This document shows, one piece after another, positions 36,058 through 49,137 of a DNA stretch of 64,000 bases (position 1 is its first letter; each line of letters opens with the position of its first letter). The position numbers and the translations under genes are program-made. Source of the DNA: Echiichthys vipera (lineage: Eukaryota; Chordata; Actinopteri; Perciformes; Trachinidae). The stretch is taken from contig OY829659.1 of assembly GCA_963691815.1 (NCBI GenBank), positions 28,252,170-28,316,169 of the forward strand, in the 5' to 3' direction. The notes below the pieces were generated by a model that saw nothing but the letters and a program-made list of their open reading frames with translations, was not told the origin of the DNA and did no database searches.

Positions 36058-36970
36058 GTTAATGCTGTAAAGACAGTCACTGGAGTGCGTCGGATTTCCT
36101 GGAATACTAAGGGAATGAACAACGCGATCAAAATCTGTAAGGTCCTGACACAGTTACAACACCTTAAGGGGGATGTGATGTTTCTGCAGGAAACACATCT
36201 CAAAACAGCTAACACCCCACATTAAGAGGGCATGGATTAGCCACTTATTCCATTAAAAATTTACAGATAGAGTTAGAGGGGCAGCGATCATCATTCATAA
36301 AAGGTTCCTGTTTGAGTCAACAAATGTAATCCTAAATACTGACGACCGCTATGTCATAGTTTCGGGCACACTCCAGAACACACCAGTTGTCTTAGTTTCG
36401 GTTTATGCGCCCACCTGGGATGATGAACAGTTTTTTACAAGGCTATTCTCCAAAATCCCAAACGCTGACAGTCATCACATTATCATAGGCGGAGACTTCA
36501 ACCTGGTGCAGGATGTGACTCTTGACAGATCTTCTCCTACACAGGTTACACTATCCAAATCAGCACACACAGTAAAAACATTTGCAACAAAGTTGGGAAT
36601 TTCTGATCCCTGGAGGTTTAGAAATCCCTATGAGAAAGCTTTCTCCTTTTTTTCCCGTGTACACCACACATTCTCCCGAATTGATTTCTTCTTACTCGAA
36701 AACAATCTCCTCGACTGTGTGAATGCATGTGAATATCACCCAATAGTCACTTCTGACCACGCTCCTACCACAGTTCACATTAGTTTTAGGGAAGCAATTC
36801 CACGTTTACCGTGGAGGTTCAGTTCACACTTACTGTCGGAGAGTAAGTTTAAAGATTTTGTTGCTACGCAATTACGCTCTTACATAGAGTTTAATGACAC
36901 CCCAGATGTCAGCAATGGCGCTCTGTGGGGAGCGCTTAAAGCAACTATTAGGGGACAAGTAATATCCTAG
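36058..36970 (+). pseudogene. L1-type ORF2 endonuclease domain
   Basis: Apurinic-endonuclease-like motifs in order: GDVMFLQETHL near 36172, VSVYAPTWDD near 36395, IIGGDFNLVQD near 36482, FSRIDFFLL near 36675, and VTSDHAPT near 36745. There is an in-frame stop after the first motif. The domain nicks target DNA for retrotransposition in this family. Confidence 0.82.
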
Positions 36971-37024
36971 AGAAATCTCACCCCCCCCCCCCCCATATAG
37001 GAAACGTCTACTACTACTACATTT

Positions 37025-37512
37025 GGAACACGGCCAGCTGGCCGTCCACGGCCCGTTTGAGAGAGGTGGGCTTTTGTAAAGCGTGTTTGCACATGTACGA
37101 GAACGAGCATGCGCACATGTACGAGCACAAGCACGACGCGACCTAAAAGACGGACAATGCACGGATATTTAACAACAACAACAATGCCGGCGAAAGGTTC
37201 GCGTTGGTGTGATGCGGAGGTGGAGTGTTTACTGCAGATTTGGTCAGATGAAAATATTCATAAAACAGTCGGACAAGATGCACAAAAACTCTGAGGTCTA
37301 TGGAAAGATTTGTAAACAAGGTGATGCATCGCGATGACGCCAATCAATGCGTGTGATGTCTTACGGCGTGATGACGTATGGACAGGCAAAAAGCATTCAC
37401 CAAGGCCCAGGCAGTGTGAGTACAAACGGGCTGGCCAGCAAGGGGAGAGGGAGGGGGGGACAAGTACCCTAAAGCCCGGGGCGCGGTACGGGCGGACAGT
37501 GTGAGTGCGCCC
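37025..37512 (+). mobile_element. Harbinger-like element, family B copy 2
   Basis: Matches 13240-13745 (ccgtccacggcccg...ggacagtgtgag). It lies in the L1 ORF2 and ends gcgccc followed by tta. The left terminus is lost next to a C homopolymer (36980-36994). It holds a better preserved Myb/SANT-like start, GSRWCDAEVECLLQIWSD, from 37183. Confidence 0.75.
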
Positions 37513-37733
37513 TTAATGACACGCGTAGTGGAGAGACAGCTGCAACAATCCAAACAAAGCTTTTTTGAGCAGGGAGATAAGGCAGGGAGACCACCAGCGC
37601 GCAGCTAGTGCTTCTAGACTGATCTCTAAAATTCAACTACCAGACGTAGCCACACTTCTGATCCAGTGATGATCAACAAGTCTTTTTCTGATTTCTGCAC
37701 CGCACTATATATATATATACTCTATATATATAA

Positions 37734-37965
37734 ATGCAACCCATTTACTGCAGCGACCCCAACCCCTTAGACTGCTTAACGTACCCTCAGATTGATATAA
37801 ACATCGCTAGGGAGCTCGGTAGACCCATCGCTCTGTTGGAGGTGCATGAAGCAATCAAGACTATGCAGAACTGGAAATCTCCTGGTCCCGATGGTTTTAC
37901 AGTCAAGTTCTTTAAGGCATACTCAACGCTATTAGCCCCCCTTCCTTGTGAGAATGTTCAATGAC
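37734..37965 (+). pseudogene. L1-type ORF2, segment before the RT
   Basis: Reads LLEVHEAIKTMQNWKSPGPD followed by GFTVKFFKAYS, the conserved SPGPDG region that opens the L1 reverse transcriptase domain. The frame stops soon after. Confidence 0.8.
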
Positions 37966-38379
37966 TCCTTTACTAAAGGCAGACTGCTAGCGACCTTGTA
38001 CATTCAGATCATGCAGCATCTCATCAATATTGACAACTTGTGAAATATGACGTTCTATTTAATGCCAAAAACGGCAACCGGAAGTGGATTGTAACGTTTC
38101 ATCACATTTAGGGGGAAAAAGATGACGGTTAGGGTTAGGCATCAAAATGACTTGGTTAGAAAAAAAGGTTGTGGTTTGGCTTAGTTCTTTCAGGACACAA
38201 ACACCTGTCCCCGGGGTGAAAGTCCTGGGTTTATGGACCCATCCACCACCCCGACCTTCCTCCCTACGCAGAGATACATGGTCTTATACCACGACACCTC
38301 ATTTTAATACGTGGAATACACGCACATTTTTGTGCATTACTTTTTGTCTATATATAAATTGGGAAAGAGGAGAGCCTGG

Positions 38380-38990
38380 ATTCTGAAGAACATCTGCTGC
38401 TACACCATCGGGAGTATCACCACACCATCTGCATTACAGTATGGTATGGCAACTGCTCTGTCTCGGACTGGAAAGCATTACAGAGGGTGGTGAAAACCGC
38501 CCAACACATCACCGGTTCTCCACTTCCTGCCATTGAGGCTGTCCAGCACAAGCAGTGTCTGCAGAGGGAGCACAGCATCATCAGGGACTCTTCTTTGTGT
38601 GGTCTATACCTAGTCTGTAAAGTGTCCTGAGATAACTTTTGTTATGATTTAGCACTATAAATAAAATTGAATTGAATTGAATTATCATCCCAGCCACAGT
38701 TTGTCCTCCTCCCCTCTACAAAGCTCTCATTCACTCTCCAGGACCAGCAGGCTCAGGTACTGGCTCGTCCCTCAGCTGTCAATTTGCTGCACTGTGCACC
38801 TCTATGACAGCTGTTCATATTGTTGATATTGTATATATCTGAGGATATTAATACACACTGTTAATACTGTTCATACTGCCCCTACTGTATGAAATGTATT
38901 CTGACTCCTTACTGTTTATTCAATGTTCTATTTATTCTATAGATACTCTCTGCACTTTACTCCTTTTTCTACTTCTGGCAAAGACGATAA
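38380..38990 (+). mobile_element. CR1/Rex1-like LINE 3' fragment with nested LINE tail
   Basis: Codons read TVWYGNCSVSDWKALQRVVK and ...ITGSPLPAIEAVQ..., the end of fish CR1/Rex1-like ORF2, then RDSS. At about 38607-38690 an 85-bp tail of the other LINE family is inserted (tgtaaagtgtcctgagataa ... aaattgaattg). The host LINE resumes after it with a PSHSL-like segment. Confidence 0.7.
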
Positions 38991-39249
38991 AGTTCAATCC
39001 GATCTAAAATATCAATAGATGTTGTACATTGGAAGAAATATCTTCAGCACAGATTTATTAACTGATGATATCATGGGCTAAAATAATTAAATTGTTGTAC
39101 AAGCAGTATCTCTCTTGAATGTCTGAATGAGAAGCAATTTTGATCTTCCATCTATAGTTATAAGGCTGTTTTTTTCATTTTGAAACAAATCACACTTTGA
39201 TCACAAGAATGTTAACTGCTACCACCAGCATTCTAAGACAGTAGTTCAG

Positions 39250-39560
39250 TCCATAGGTGATTCGAGTCACTGTGTGGACCATGAATGGAGTGAGGACTGG
39301 AGAGGTGCCAGTTCATCTCCTGGGCACTGCCGAGTTGCTGTTGAGCAAGGCACCGAACCCCCAACTGCTCGGGGCGCCCATCCATTGGCAGCCCCCTCGC
39401 TCTGACATCTCTCCATTAATGGCATGTACTGTATATAGGTCCTGTTTGTGCATGTGTGTGTATTTCGGGCCTGTGTGTGTGTGTAACCTGAATAATATAA
39501 TAGAGAAAGAATTGAATTTCCACTTGCGGGATAAATAAAGGCTTTCTTTCTTTTTTTTCT
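39250..39560 (+). repeat. Fish SINE/LINE 3' repeat
   Basis: ctgttgagcaaggcaccgaa, cactgtatataggtcc-like text, and the end gaatttccacttgcgggata plus aataaaggctttctttc are typical of an abundant fish retroposon family. Confidence 0.65.
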
Positions 39561-39989
39561 TTCAATAAGTATTTCAGGAACCATGACAGGGTCTATTTGA
39601 AAGGATCATCTGTTTTTGAGTATTTAATAAAATATGTAGTATACAGTACATAGTTTAATGATACAGGGACAGTGTCAGACATGTTTGCATGCACTGCACA
39701 GGTGGTACATCTATGCCCTCTTGTGGATTGATGACGACACAGTATACAGTACAGTATGAGGTTTTGCATTTGTCATTTGAGGAAATTATGACATGAATTT
39801 GTTATTTGTCCGTCTTTCTATGGCTGTATTTACAGTGGAAGAAACACCCCTTTGATAGGATGTAAAAAACTGAAAGCATTTCTTAGAATTGATGTTTGGC
39901 AATTAAGGAAAAAATAAGAGTATTCACCCATGGGGTAACACTCCTATTTATATTCTACAAAAACATAACATTTTGAATTATGGGAGAAT

Positions 39990-40440
39990 GTCCGTGGGTG
40001 TGTGACCATGTTTGCTTGCCGTGCATATGGTCCAGGGGACTGAGCTGTTTGTCAGTCTGCTGGTGTGGGACTTGATTAGAAGTGATAGATAGTGGTAGAA
40101 GGTCAGCAGCAGCTTCTTGTCCAGCTTGTTATTCCTAAGCACACACAGGAAGTGTAGCATTAGCCTTCCTCACCTCTGCCCTGATGTTAAATGTCCAGGA
40201 GAGGTCAGCAGAGATGTAGGTACCCAGGAATTTGAAGGTGGTGGCAATTTCCACCTGTTCTCCATTTACTGTATGAGGAGGGTGCCTGTGCCTCCTTAAG
40301 TCCATGATAAATTATTTTGTCTTTTGGAAATTCAGGGTCAGGTTATTGTCTGATCACCAGACTGACAGTTTCTCTACCTCAGCCCTGTAAGCTGTCTCAT
40401 CTCCTAATCTATGCTGCATCGTAGCATTCAGAGTCCTTCC
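39990..40440 (-). pseudogene. CR1/Rex1-like LINE ORF2 fragment
   Basis: Minus-strand frames read LNFQKTK..., MDLRRHRHPPHTVNGEQVE, TFKFLGTYISADLSWTFNI and VLRNNKLDKKLLLTFYH. These correspond to the conserved post-catalytic part (K T KE..DFR, FLGT.IS.DLSW, LR) of this LINE group's reverse transcriptase. Stops and shifts are present. Confidence 0.75.
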
Positions 40441-41970
40441 TACAGCTGACTGTTCAGGTGTGTGTAGGTAAGTATAAGTAGTCATAATGTAATAGAATCA
40501 GTCACCCTCAAATTTAGAACTGGTCAAGAACATCCATTAAACTAACAACCTAAAAACAGTGAGGATTTGCAGGTGACTGTCACAGTGCCTCTGTTTATGA
40601 CAGCAACACAACTCCCCTACTAGAACTGTTTATTTTCATCAGAGAACTGTAGCAGACCTTTGCTTCTTAGATCCATTTTTTAAAATATATTTCCCTAATA
40701 TGTATATATTTTTTACATTTGATGAGGAAGTGTAGCAGTTTCAGTGAGAGCACAGACTTTGTTCTACAGGGAGTCAGGTTTTGCTGTGTCAATCCTTTCA
40801 ATGGCAAGACTGGGCTCACTCAGTCTGCACTCTGTCAAGGTTCAGTTTAGTTGTAGATCAGTAACCATGCTCAAATAATCTGCTGTTGCTGCAGATAGCA
40901 TTTCTTTTGGCTCTCTGCTTTTGTCTGTGTTTCCCAATAGGTTATGTAGTTTTGTTTTAATTGTGCTGTAATTTGGTTGAGTCTTATTCTGCCCTGCATC
41001 TCTCTCTGGCCACAGGGAGAGGAGGGGGTGACTCTCACTACTTTACTACTTTACTTAAAATGTGTCTGGGGGGGAACTTTAAGCAAGAGCTGCAAACTCT
41101 GTTGGATGGATTAAATCAATGAGATGGTTTTGCAACAGGTGGAGAGTGCTGGGCTAGAATTTGATGGACAGATATAACAACGATATTATTATTTTATCAA
41201 ATTCTCTGCGATAAAATGAGCAGGCGGACATCCAGAAATGTCAAACTATTTAACTAAACTATTATATTTAAAATGGTGAATGGAAACAAAATCTGTCAAT
41301 AGTTCATTTAGTTTTTGGGATAGGGCAAAATGCTACCCGAATAGGGACAATGGCTTGGATGCTGCTTTCTGAGCCTGTGTTATCCCCTCCTGATTTTTGC
41401 CCCCTTACATCCGAGGGAAGAAGTTTCCTTCATTCTGGGTGGCAGAGGTTGCTGTCGACAAGGGTCCTGGACTGCTGTCCTTGTGAGGCTGATAATTTGA
41501 GAATCAGTGGGTCATAACATTTTTGAAGAAAAATAGTTGAAATAAATGTATTTCTGATGACCACAAATCTGTTAAACCTTTAACTAGTCTGCTAGCCCCA
41601 GGCGTGAAATCCCAATAATTATTTCTTTCTCACTAAAAGTCATTTTGAGTTCACATACAACTTGGACCCATTGTATATTATTAGAAGACATTCTAAAGTA
41701 AATTATTGTAGATCCTTAAAGATATCATGTGGTAAGTATTGCTCAAAGATGACCCCTCCTCTCCTCCCAGGCTCAACAGACAGAAGTTGGGTTTCCATCC
41801 AAATGTATTGTAAATGTTATCCAAATTTCAAGAAAATCAACGAGAGACTGTTTCCATCCACTATATTTATGCAGTGATAAGCAGCAGGTGGTGCCAATTT
41901 TCCAGTTAGAAAACACTGTACCATTGTAGAAGAGGTAGGAAAGATGATGTCATTAAAAGACCACCAGTTA
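40441..41970. other. No gene seen
   Basis: AT-rich spacer with no recognisable coding or repeat structure. Confidence 0.55.
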
Positions 41971-42410
41971 AAGGTTGAATATGTAGAATCTTTATTAAAT
42001 GCTATATTTCTTTAATACACCCACGGGGCGTTTTAAGGGGTACAGAATGAAAGTATTGCTTTTCCTTGAAAAATATATATTTAGTCTGAATTCATATTTA
42101 AAAATTTTTTTTGACGGATTTGACAATGACTTTCTGTCCCGTTCTGTTTCCATGGTAGCAGCCAATAGCGTTGGGCGTTGCTGGTTGCCAGGGTTGTCTG
42201 TTGTTGGGTGCAGCTACTGTAGGCTGGCACTGGGTGAAATGGAGTTTGCCAATCCTGCAGCTGCTTCGGAGCCTCAGTGAAGGGGGCGTTATTTGTCCCA
42301 GAAGCTCAGTGAGCGAAGACGGGCAAAAACCAGAGTCAATATAGGCCAAGTATTCACTCCTGGACTGAGAGAAAGGAGAGAAACGCCTTTAAAACGCACG
42401 TCCAAATGGC
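41971..42410. mobile_element. Inverted-repeat element, family A copy 3 (truncated)
   Basis: Starts aaaggttgaatatgtagaat and follows copy 2 through ggttgccagggttgtctg and gaacgcc-like text to about 42410, where similarity is lost. The opposite terminus is missing. Confidence 0.75.
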
Positions 42411-43534
42411 TGTTTATTATTATTGATCTGCTTTCACATGCAGATATCTGTATATAGAGACGTCGTCTCTCAACTCCATTCTCCCATCTCAACTTGCTAA
42501 TTGAACCGTAAACAACGGCCGCTCACAAGAGGAAGTCTTGGCCCAGATATCTGCTGGCTACACCTAAAGCCCAAAGTAACTGTTGCCCCCAGAGGCTAAA
42601 TTATTGTTAGACCAATAGCCGCTGGGTTCTGAGATTGAGCAGACCACAAATGAGACAAGAATTAGCTAGCTGGTACACTGGCTCCTCCCACGGTGAGTGC
42701 AGGCCCCACTGCAGGCTGCTGTGTCACCTTGTATTCATTCATCTGTTTCATTGCACTTGGCCACATTCTGCTTTTATCAAATCACAGACTTTTCCACCTC
42801 TGCCAAGACTAAAAACCTATTTTCGATTTCAGGACTTTTTCGAAATTAAGAGGGGAGAGAGAGACAGAGAGGGTGCAGCAGTGGTCGAGCAAGCTAGAGA
42901 GTGAATGAAATAGGAAGACTGCCCTCATGATGTGTATGAGTCCTGTTACACACAAACAATGTACCGTAACTTTCCACATATCTACATTCAATTCAATTCA
43001 ATTAAATTTTATTTATAGTGTCAAATCATAACCAAAGTTATCTCAGGACACTTTACAGAGTAGGTAAAGACCCAACAATTCCCCCATAGAGTACGGTGGC
43101 AACGAAAACCTTCCCTATAACAGGCAGGAACGTCGGACAGACCCAGCTCTGTGGAGGACGGCCATCTGTCTTGACCGGTTGGGGAGGAAGAAAAGGAGAG
43201 AGAAAGAGAGAAACACAAAGATAGACAAAAGACAGAGAGACTGACACACTTCCAGAGATGCAAGCAGCCAGCGAGTAACAGTAACTATAACAATATCTAT
43301 AGTAATGTGAACATGACCCACATGTTATGGCAGTCTGCATAGCAGAACAGCAGGAACACGCACATCCAAGGTGACGGAACATGAAAATGAAAATAATTAT
43401 GACAAAATGATGAGTAGGGGCAATAGCAGCTACGATACAGCATACATACCACTGATGGTGTTTTTATGGCTACAGATTTTATAATTTATAAAAGTAGTGA
43501 CAGAATAAATGACTAATAGTTATTGAAGTAGCAG

Positions 43535-44050
43535 GAAGTGTCAGCAGGCACCACCACGATCAGCAGAGACCTGCACACAGGACCAGGGCAGCAGGCATCA
43601 CCACCATCAGCAGGGACCAGCACACAGGACCACGGCAGCAAGCACCACCACGATCAGCAGAGACCAACAATCAGGTCCACAGCAGCAGGCACTAACACCA
43701 TCGGCAGAGACCTTCATACAAGACCACAGGACCACAGCAACAGGCATCACCACCATCAGCCGAGACGTGCGCGCAGGACCAGGGCAGCAGGCAGCACCCC
43801 CATCGGCAGGAACCTGATACACAGGACCAAGGCAGCAGGCACTACCACCTTCAGCAGAGACCTACACACAGGACCAGGGCAGCAGGCACCACCAGCACCA
43901 GCAGAGACTAGCACACAGGACCACGGCAGCAGGCACCACCCCCATCAGCAGGGACCTGATATACGGGACCAAGGCAGCAGGCACTACCAAAATCAGCAGT
44001 GACCCACAGGACTACGGCAGTAGGCACCACCACGATCAGCAGAGACCTCG
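43535..44050 (-). repeat. 47-bp minisatellite in LINE 3' UTR (about 11 units)
   Basis: The unit is close to agcagagacctgcacacagg plus accagggcagcaggcacc plus accaccatc. The other copy of this LINE has one unit at 58938-58985, so the array expanded within this copy or in its source element. Confidence 0.92.
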
Positions 44051-44258
44051 GAGATGACAAAGCACAAACAACTCCGGGGAAGAAGTTGAATTAATAACAT
44101 GCATTGATGAGACATGAATGACATAGAGAGGAGAGAATCTCAGAGTATTAGGAAAGGTAATATTTCCCCTTGCAGACTAGGCTTATAGCAGCATCATTAA
44201 ACTGAACGGACGCAGCTTTAAGAATAACAACAGCAACACAGCTGAGAGCTCGTAAGCC

Positions 44259-47147
44259 CTAGCTGTAAGCTTTATCAAAAAGGAAAGTTTTAAGTTTACT
44301 CTTAAATATGGGGACAGTGTCTGCCTCCCGAATAACACTTGGGAGTTGGTTCCACAAGAGAGGAGCTTGGTAGCTGAAGGCTCTGCCTCCCCTTCTATTT
44401 TTGGAGACTCTAGGAATGACAAGTAGCCCTGCATTTTCTGAGCGCAGTGATCGAGTTGGGTGATAAGGTACTATGAGCTCTTTAAGATACGACAGGGCCA
44501 GACCAATAAGAGCTTTATAGGTAAGGAGAAGGATTTTAAAGTCTATTCTAGATTTTACAGGTAGCCAGTGCAGAGAAGCTAATACAGGAGAAATATGTTC
44601 TCTTCAATTTGTTTTAGTTAGTACACGAGCTGCAGCATTTTGTACCAACTGGAGACTCTTAACAGACTTATTGGAGCAGCCTGATAATAAGGAGTTGCAG
44701 TAGTCCAGCCTAGAAGTAACAAATGCATGGACTAGTTTTTCTGCATCTTTCTGAGACATAATGTTCCTAATTTTCGCAATATTACGCAGGTGAAAATATG
44801 CAGTCCTTGTTAGTTTTATGTGAGAATCGAAGGACATATCCTGATCAAAAATAACACCCAGATTCCTTACTGTGGTGCTGGAGGACAACACAACATCATC
44901 CAGAGTAACAATGTCTTTAGCTATTGAGTTTCGGAGGCCTTTGGGGCCAAGTACAATAACTTCAGTTTTATCTGAGTTTAACATCAGAAAATTGCAGGTC
45001 ATCCAGCTTTTTATTTCCTTAATGCACATTTGAAGTTTATCTACCTGATGGGTTTCATCCGGTTTGATCGATAAATATAATTGTGTATCATCAGCATAAC
45101 AATGAAAATTTATGGAGTGCTTCCTTATAATATTTCCTAAGGGAAGCATATATAAGGAGAATAGAATCGGTCCAAGGACAGAGCCCTGTGGGACTCCGTG
45201 ACTAACTTTAGTGTGCATGGAGGATTTGTTGTTAACATGTACAAACTGAGATCTATCTGATAAATATGACTTAAACCAGCTCAGTGCGGTTCCTTTAATG
45301 CCGATCAGATGCTCTAGTCTGTGTAGCAGGATGTGATGGTCAATAGTGTCGAAGGCAGCACTAAGATCTAGTAAGACAAGCACAGAGACAAGTCCTTTGT
45401 CTGAAGCTATTAGAAGGTCGTTGGTAATTTTTATCAGTGCTGTCTCAGTGCTATGATTCGCTCTAAATCCTGACTGGAAGTCCTCAAGTAACTCATTATT
45501 ATGTAAAAAGTCGCACAACTGATTGGCAACTAATTTCTCGAGGATCTTAGAGAGAAAAGGAAGGTTAGATATAGGTCTATAGTTGGCTAGTACCTCAGGA
45601 TCGAGACTGGGCTTTTTAAGAAGAGGTTTAATTACAGCTACTTTAAAAGACTGTGGTACATAACCTGCTGATAAAGACATGTTAATCATATCTAATACAG
45701 GAGTGTCAACTAAAGGTAACACTTCTTTGAGTAACCTAGTTGGAATAGAGTCTAGGAGACAAGTAGAAGGCTTTGATGCTGAAATAGTAGAGTTTAATTT
45801 GTTAAGGTCGACCGGAGAAAAGCAGTCCAAGAATATATCAGGTCGTACAGTTGTTTCTAAGGTTTCTGGGTTCGATGAAAGATTGGTGCCCAGCGAGTTG
45901 ATTTTGTCTCGAATAGTTATAATTTTGTCATTAAAGAAGGTCATGAAGTCGTTACTACTGAGGGTTATAGGAATACATGGCTCAATAGAGCTGTGGCTCT
46001 CTGTCAGCCTGGCTACAGTGCTGAAAAGAAATCTAGGATTGTTCTTATTCTCCTCTATTAAAGATGAGTAATATGCTGCTCTGGCATTACGGAGGTCCTT
46101 CCTATATGTCTTTAGATTTTCATGCCAAGCTAAGTGAGATTCCTCCAATTTAGTAGAGCGCCATTTACTTTCTAATTTTCGCGATATTTGTTTTAGTTCA
46201 CGGGTTTGTGAGTTATACCACGGAGCTAACTTCCTCTGTTTTATTTTCTTCTTTTTTAACGGAGCAACAGAGTCGAGTGTTTTTCTTAGTGAGCAAGCAA
46301 CACTGTCAACAAAATGGTCAATTTCAGAGAGACAAACGTTAGTGCAGGACTCTTGAATATTAGGATAAGGCATTAAAGTATATGCAGATGGAATCGCTTC
46401 CTTAAATTTAGTTACAGCACTATCAGATAAACATCTAGTGTAGAAACTTTTGCCCAGAGGTGAGTAGTCCTGTAATATGAATTCAAAAGTTATTAAATAA
46501 TTGTCTGATAAAATAGGATTCTGTGAAAAGACTATTAAGTCATTGATTTCCACACCATAAGCCAAAACAAGGTCGAGGGTTTGATTGAAACAGTGAGTAG
46601 GTTTATGTACACACTGACTAAAACCAATCGAATCTAATAGAGAGATAAGGCTATTATTAACAACATCAACATGAATATTAAAATCTCCTACAATGATTAC
46701 TTTATCAGTTTTAAGGACTAAATTTGACAGAAACTCTGAGAATTCAGACAGAAATTCAGAGTAGGGACCGGGAGCCCGGTACACTATAACAAGTATAATC
46801 GGCTGCACAGTTTTTCAGGTTGAATGTGAAAGACTTAGAACAAGACTTTCAAATGAATTATAATTTAGTTTAGGTTTAGGGTTTATTAATAGGCCTGAGT
46901 CATAAATAGCTGCAACGCCTCCTCCTCGTCCACTGCCTCGAGGAATATGAGTATTAATATGACTGGGAGGAGTGGATTCATTTAGGCTAACATATTCTTC
47001 GGGACGCAGCCATGTTTCAGTCAAACAGAGTAAATCAATATGGTTATCTGATATCAGATCATTTATTAATACAGCTTTAGATGACAGAGATCTGATGTTT
47101 ATATTGTTTACATTGATATTTATAACTGATGATAATGCATTATCCAA
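44259..47147 (-). pseudogene. LINE ORF2 (endonuclease and reverse transcriptase) with two nonsense codons
   Basis: Endonuclease start: NIRSLSSKAVLINDLISDN, LLCLTETWLRPEE and RGGGVAAIYD. Next come VGDFNIH and the RT palm: FQSGFRANHSTETAL, LLDLSAAFDTIDHHIL, SHGVPQGSVLGP, and the catalytic CYADDTQLYL near 45095, then a C-terminal tail ending FLFDKAYS at 44262. The whole stretch is one frame, broken only at 46815-46817 (TGA where copy 2 has TGG) and 44604-44606 (TGA where copy 2 has CGA). The element is also 5'-truncated in the endonuclease. Such proteins nick DNA and copy the LINE RNA. Confidence 0.9.
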
Positions 47148-47155
47148 ACTTCATG

Positions 47156-47258
47156 CACATCAATTCTAATAAACACACATACAACTTCATTTTAAAACTA
47201 ACACCCTTTTAATTCCCTTTTGAAAAGATGGATGGTGTTTATTTACTGTATAGTATAT

Positions 47259-47296
<38 letters not shown>

Positions 47297-49104
47297 AGCG
47301 ATGATCTTTAGTAGTTCATTAAAGCCACCAGATGTTCATACATGCAACTATATACACGACTATCCATGTTCTCTATGTTCAGAAGCTTAAATAAATGCAA
47401 AATGTCAAAAAAACTGAACAGTGTTGACAAGTAAATGTACAGGAGTAAGCATGTGTCCATCCTTCCACTGAACCAAACATCACCTACTGTCATGTGTAAA
47501 TCAGATATGTATATTTTAAGTGCATAGTATCTTGAACAGACATAAAGGTTTACAAACAACACTGAACAATAGCAGATAACCCCCAAAAGACTAGATTAAT
47601 ATGTTGAGCAGCTCGTCCTGCAGGTGCACTCTACTTTCCACAAAAATTAAAGAGACATGAAAATCTTTTTTTTTTCAATCAAAGCAAAAAAGACCCAATA
47701 TTATGATACACTAAGAAACAATTCAATTTTCAATTAAATGCAATTCAATGGCATTCATTTGCAAATTGAAAGTAAAAAATGAACACAACTGGTGCAGGCA
47801 GGTACACCAGAGTTAACAATACACCAGAAGTGGTACCAACTGTACCATAAAGCCTCGAGATGATACCGTACATCAACCTGGAAGAAATCTACACAGTAAC
47901 ACATCCGTTAGTACAGCCGCACCAAAAAATATAGAGTATATAGCAAAATGAAGGAAAGAACAGGTGAGATTCACTGGGTGCATTCTCTTATAGCAACAAG
48001 TCAATATTTTGTAGACTTTGGTCAGACTTTGGGATCATTTTGCTCTTGGAGATATTGTAATATAAATTATTATGACTTTTTTTGTCTAGTCAGTCATTCC
48101 CCTCTTCATCCATTCACTTACACAAAGGTGTTAAGCTTAAGTAACAATTTCTAATCAATAAATAGACATATCTAAATATTTTAGCTCCTATGGAAACTTA
48201 GTATTATTAAAACCATCACAATTCAGGTGAGACAACCCCAACTAAATTGTCTAAATGTCCTCAATGAACCATACCAACATGAAGCAGGCAATATCATGTG
48301 ACATAGAGTACTTTATTTACCAAACACTAGGAAATACATCACTTGAAGTGGACCAACAGAAAAAAACACTGTATGGTGTATAATGGAGAGCATGCATCAA
48401 CTGCAACAGCTCATTCTGAAAACCAGGACCTGTTTTCAAAAAGTCTTGTTCTCACTAGGACTCTCCTAAACAGCACTGAAAGTTCCTCTCTAACCTCTTC
48501 ACAAAGCTGCTGAGACCAACTTTTACTAAGGAACTGGGAGAAGTCTGAAGCTAAGAGAAAGGGCGGTGTAGGTACTTTAGGTTAACTGGATCAAAAGTGT
48601 GACTATCAAATGAAATGTTTGAAAAAGGAAATTAATAAAGAAAAATTACTAAAAATTACTAACTTTAATTTATTAAAACTTCACACGGAGAACCAATTAA
48701 ATGTAGGGCCTTGACTCACGTTCAGATTATGAGATTGAGTATTCTCAATAAACTTATCGTTAATCAAGTAAATATTAGTTATCACCAATAATTATCAAAT
48801 ATAATAATAAAAATTACTCTAGTTAAACCAGAGTTCCTCGGGGCACCACCGTCATAGACGCAGTGACAACTAATATTAAAGTCTCATTAAATATATTAAA
48901 CTACTAATGAAGGGTTGAACACCGATAAATGTAATGTTGTTTAATTAGTTGAAGGATTTAAAAGTTATTTTCTTAGTAGAGGCTGGCTCATTCATCTTTG
49001 TGTAATATTGAATAAACAGACATATGGTAAACACAAACATTTATTAACACATTAATAAATACAACAAACAAAACACACAATAAACTAACTAAAGCTAACA
49101 GCAA

Positions 49105-49137
<33 letters not shown>

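Larger units (their letters stand above)
34760..37965 (+). mobile_element. L1/Tx1-type LINE, decayed, interrupted
   Basis: A 5' region (34760-34982) precedes an ORF1-like start, then degenerate sequence, an ORF2 endonuclease (36058-36970), a family B Harbinger-like insertion, and a pre-RT segment (37734-37965). The RT itself is missing. Confidence 0.8.
42985..47155 (-). mobile_element. CR1/L2-type LINE, copy 1 (5'-truncated)
   Basis: Minus strand: a partial 5' end near 47150, a long ORF2, then a 3' UTR with a 47-bp minisatellite, ending in ...tataaataaaatt plus gaattgaattg repeats at about 42985-43010. It is closely similar to copy 2 at 53070-59545 in the opposite orientation. ORF1 is not present. 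Confidence 0.9.

Noticed and set aside
43538..44002. 154-codon frame rich in HHH/TGPGQQA repeats
   Set aside because: It reads through the 47-bp minisatellite in the LINE 3' UTR. Unit length is not a multiple of three, so the apparent peptide repeat is not conserved coding.
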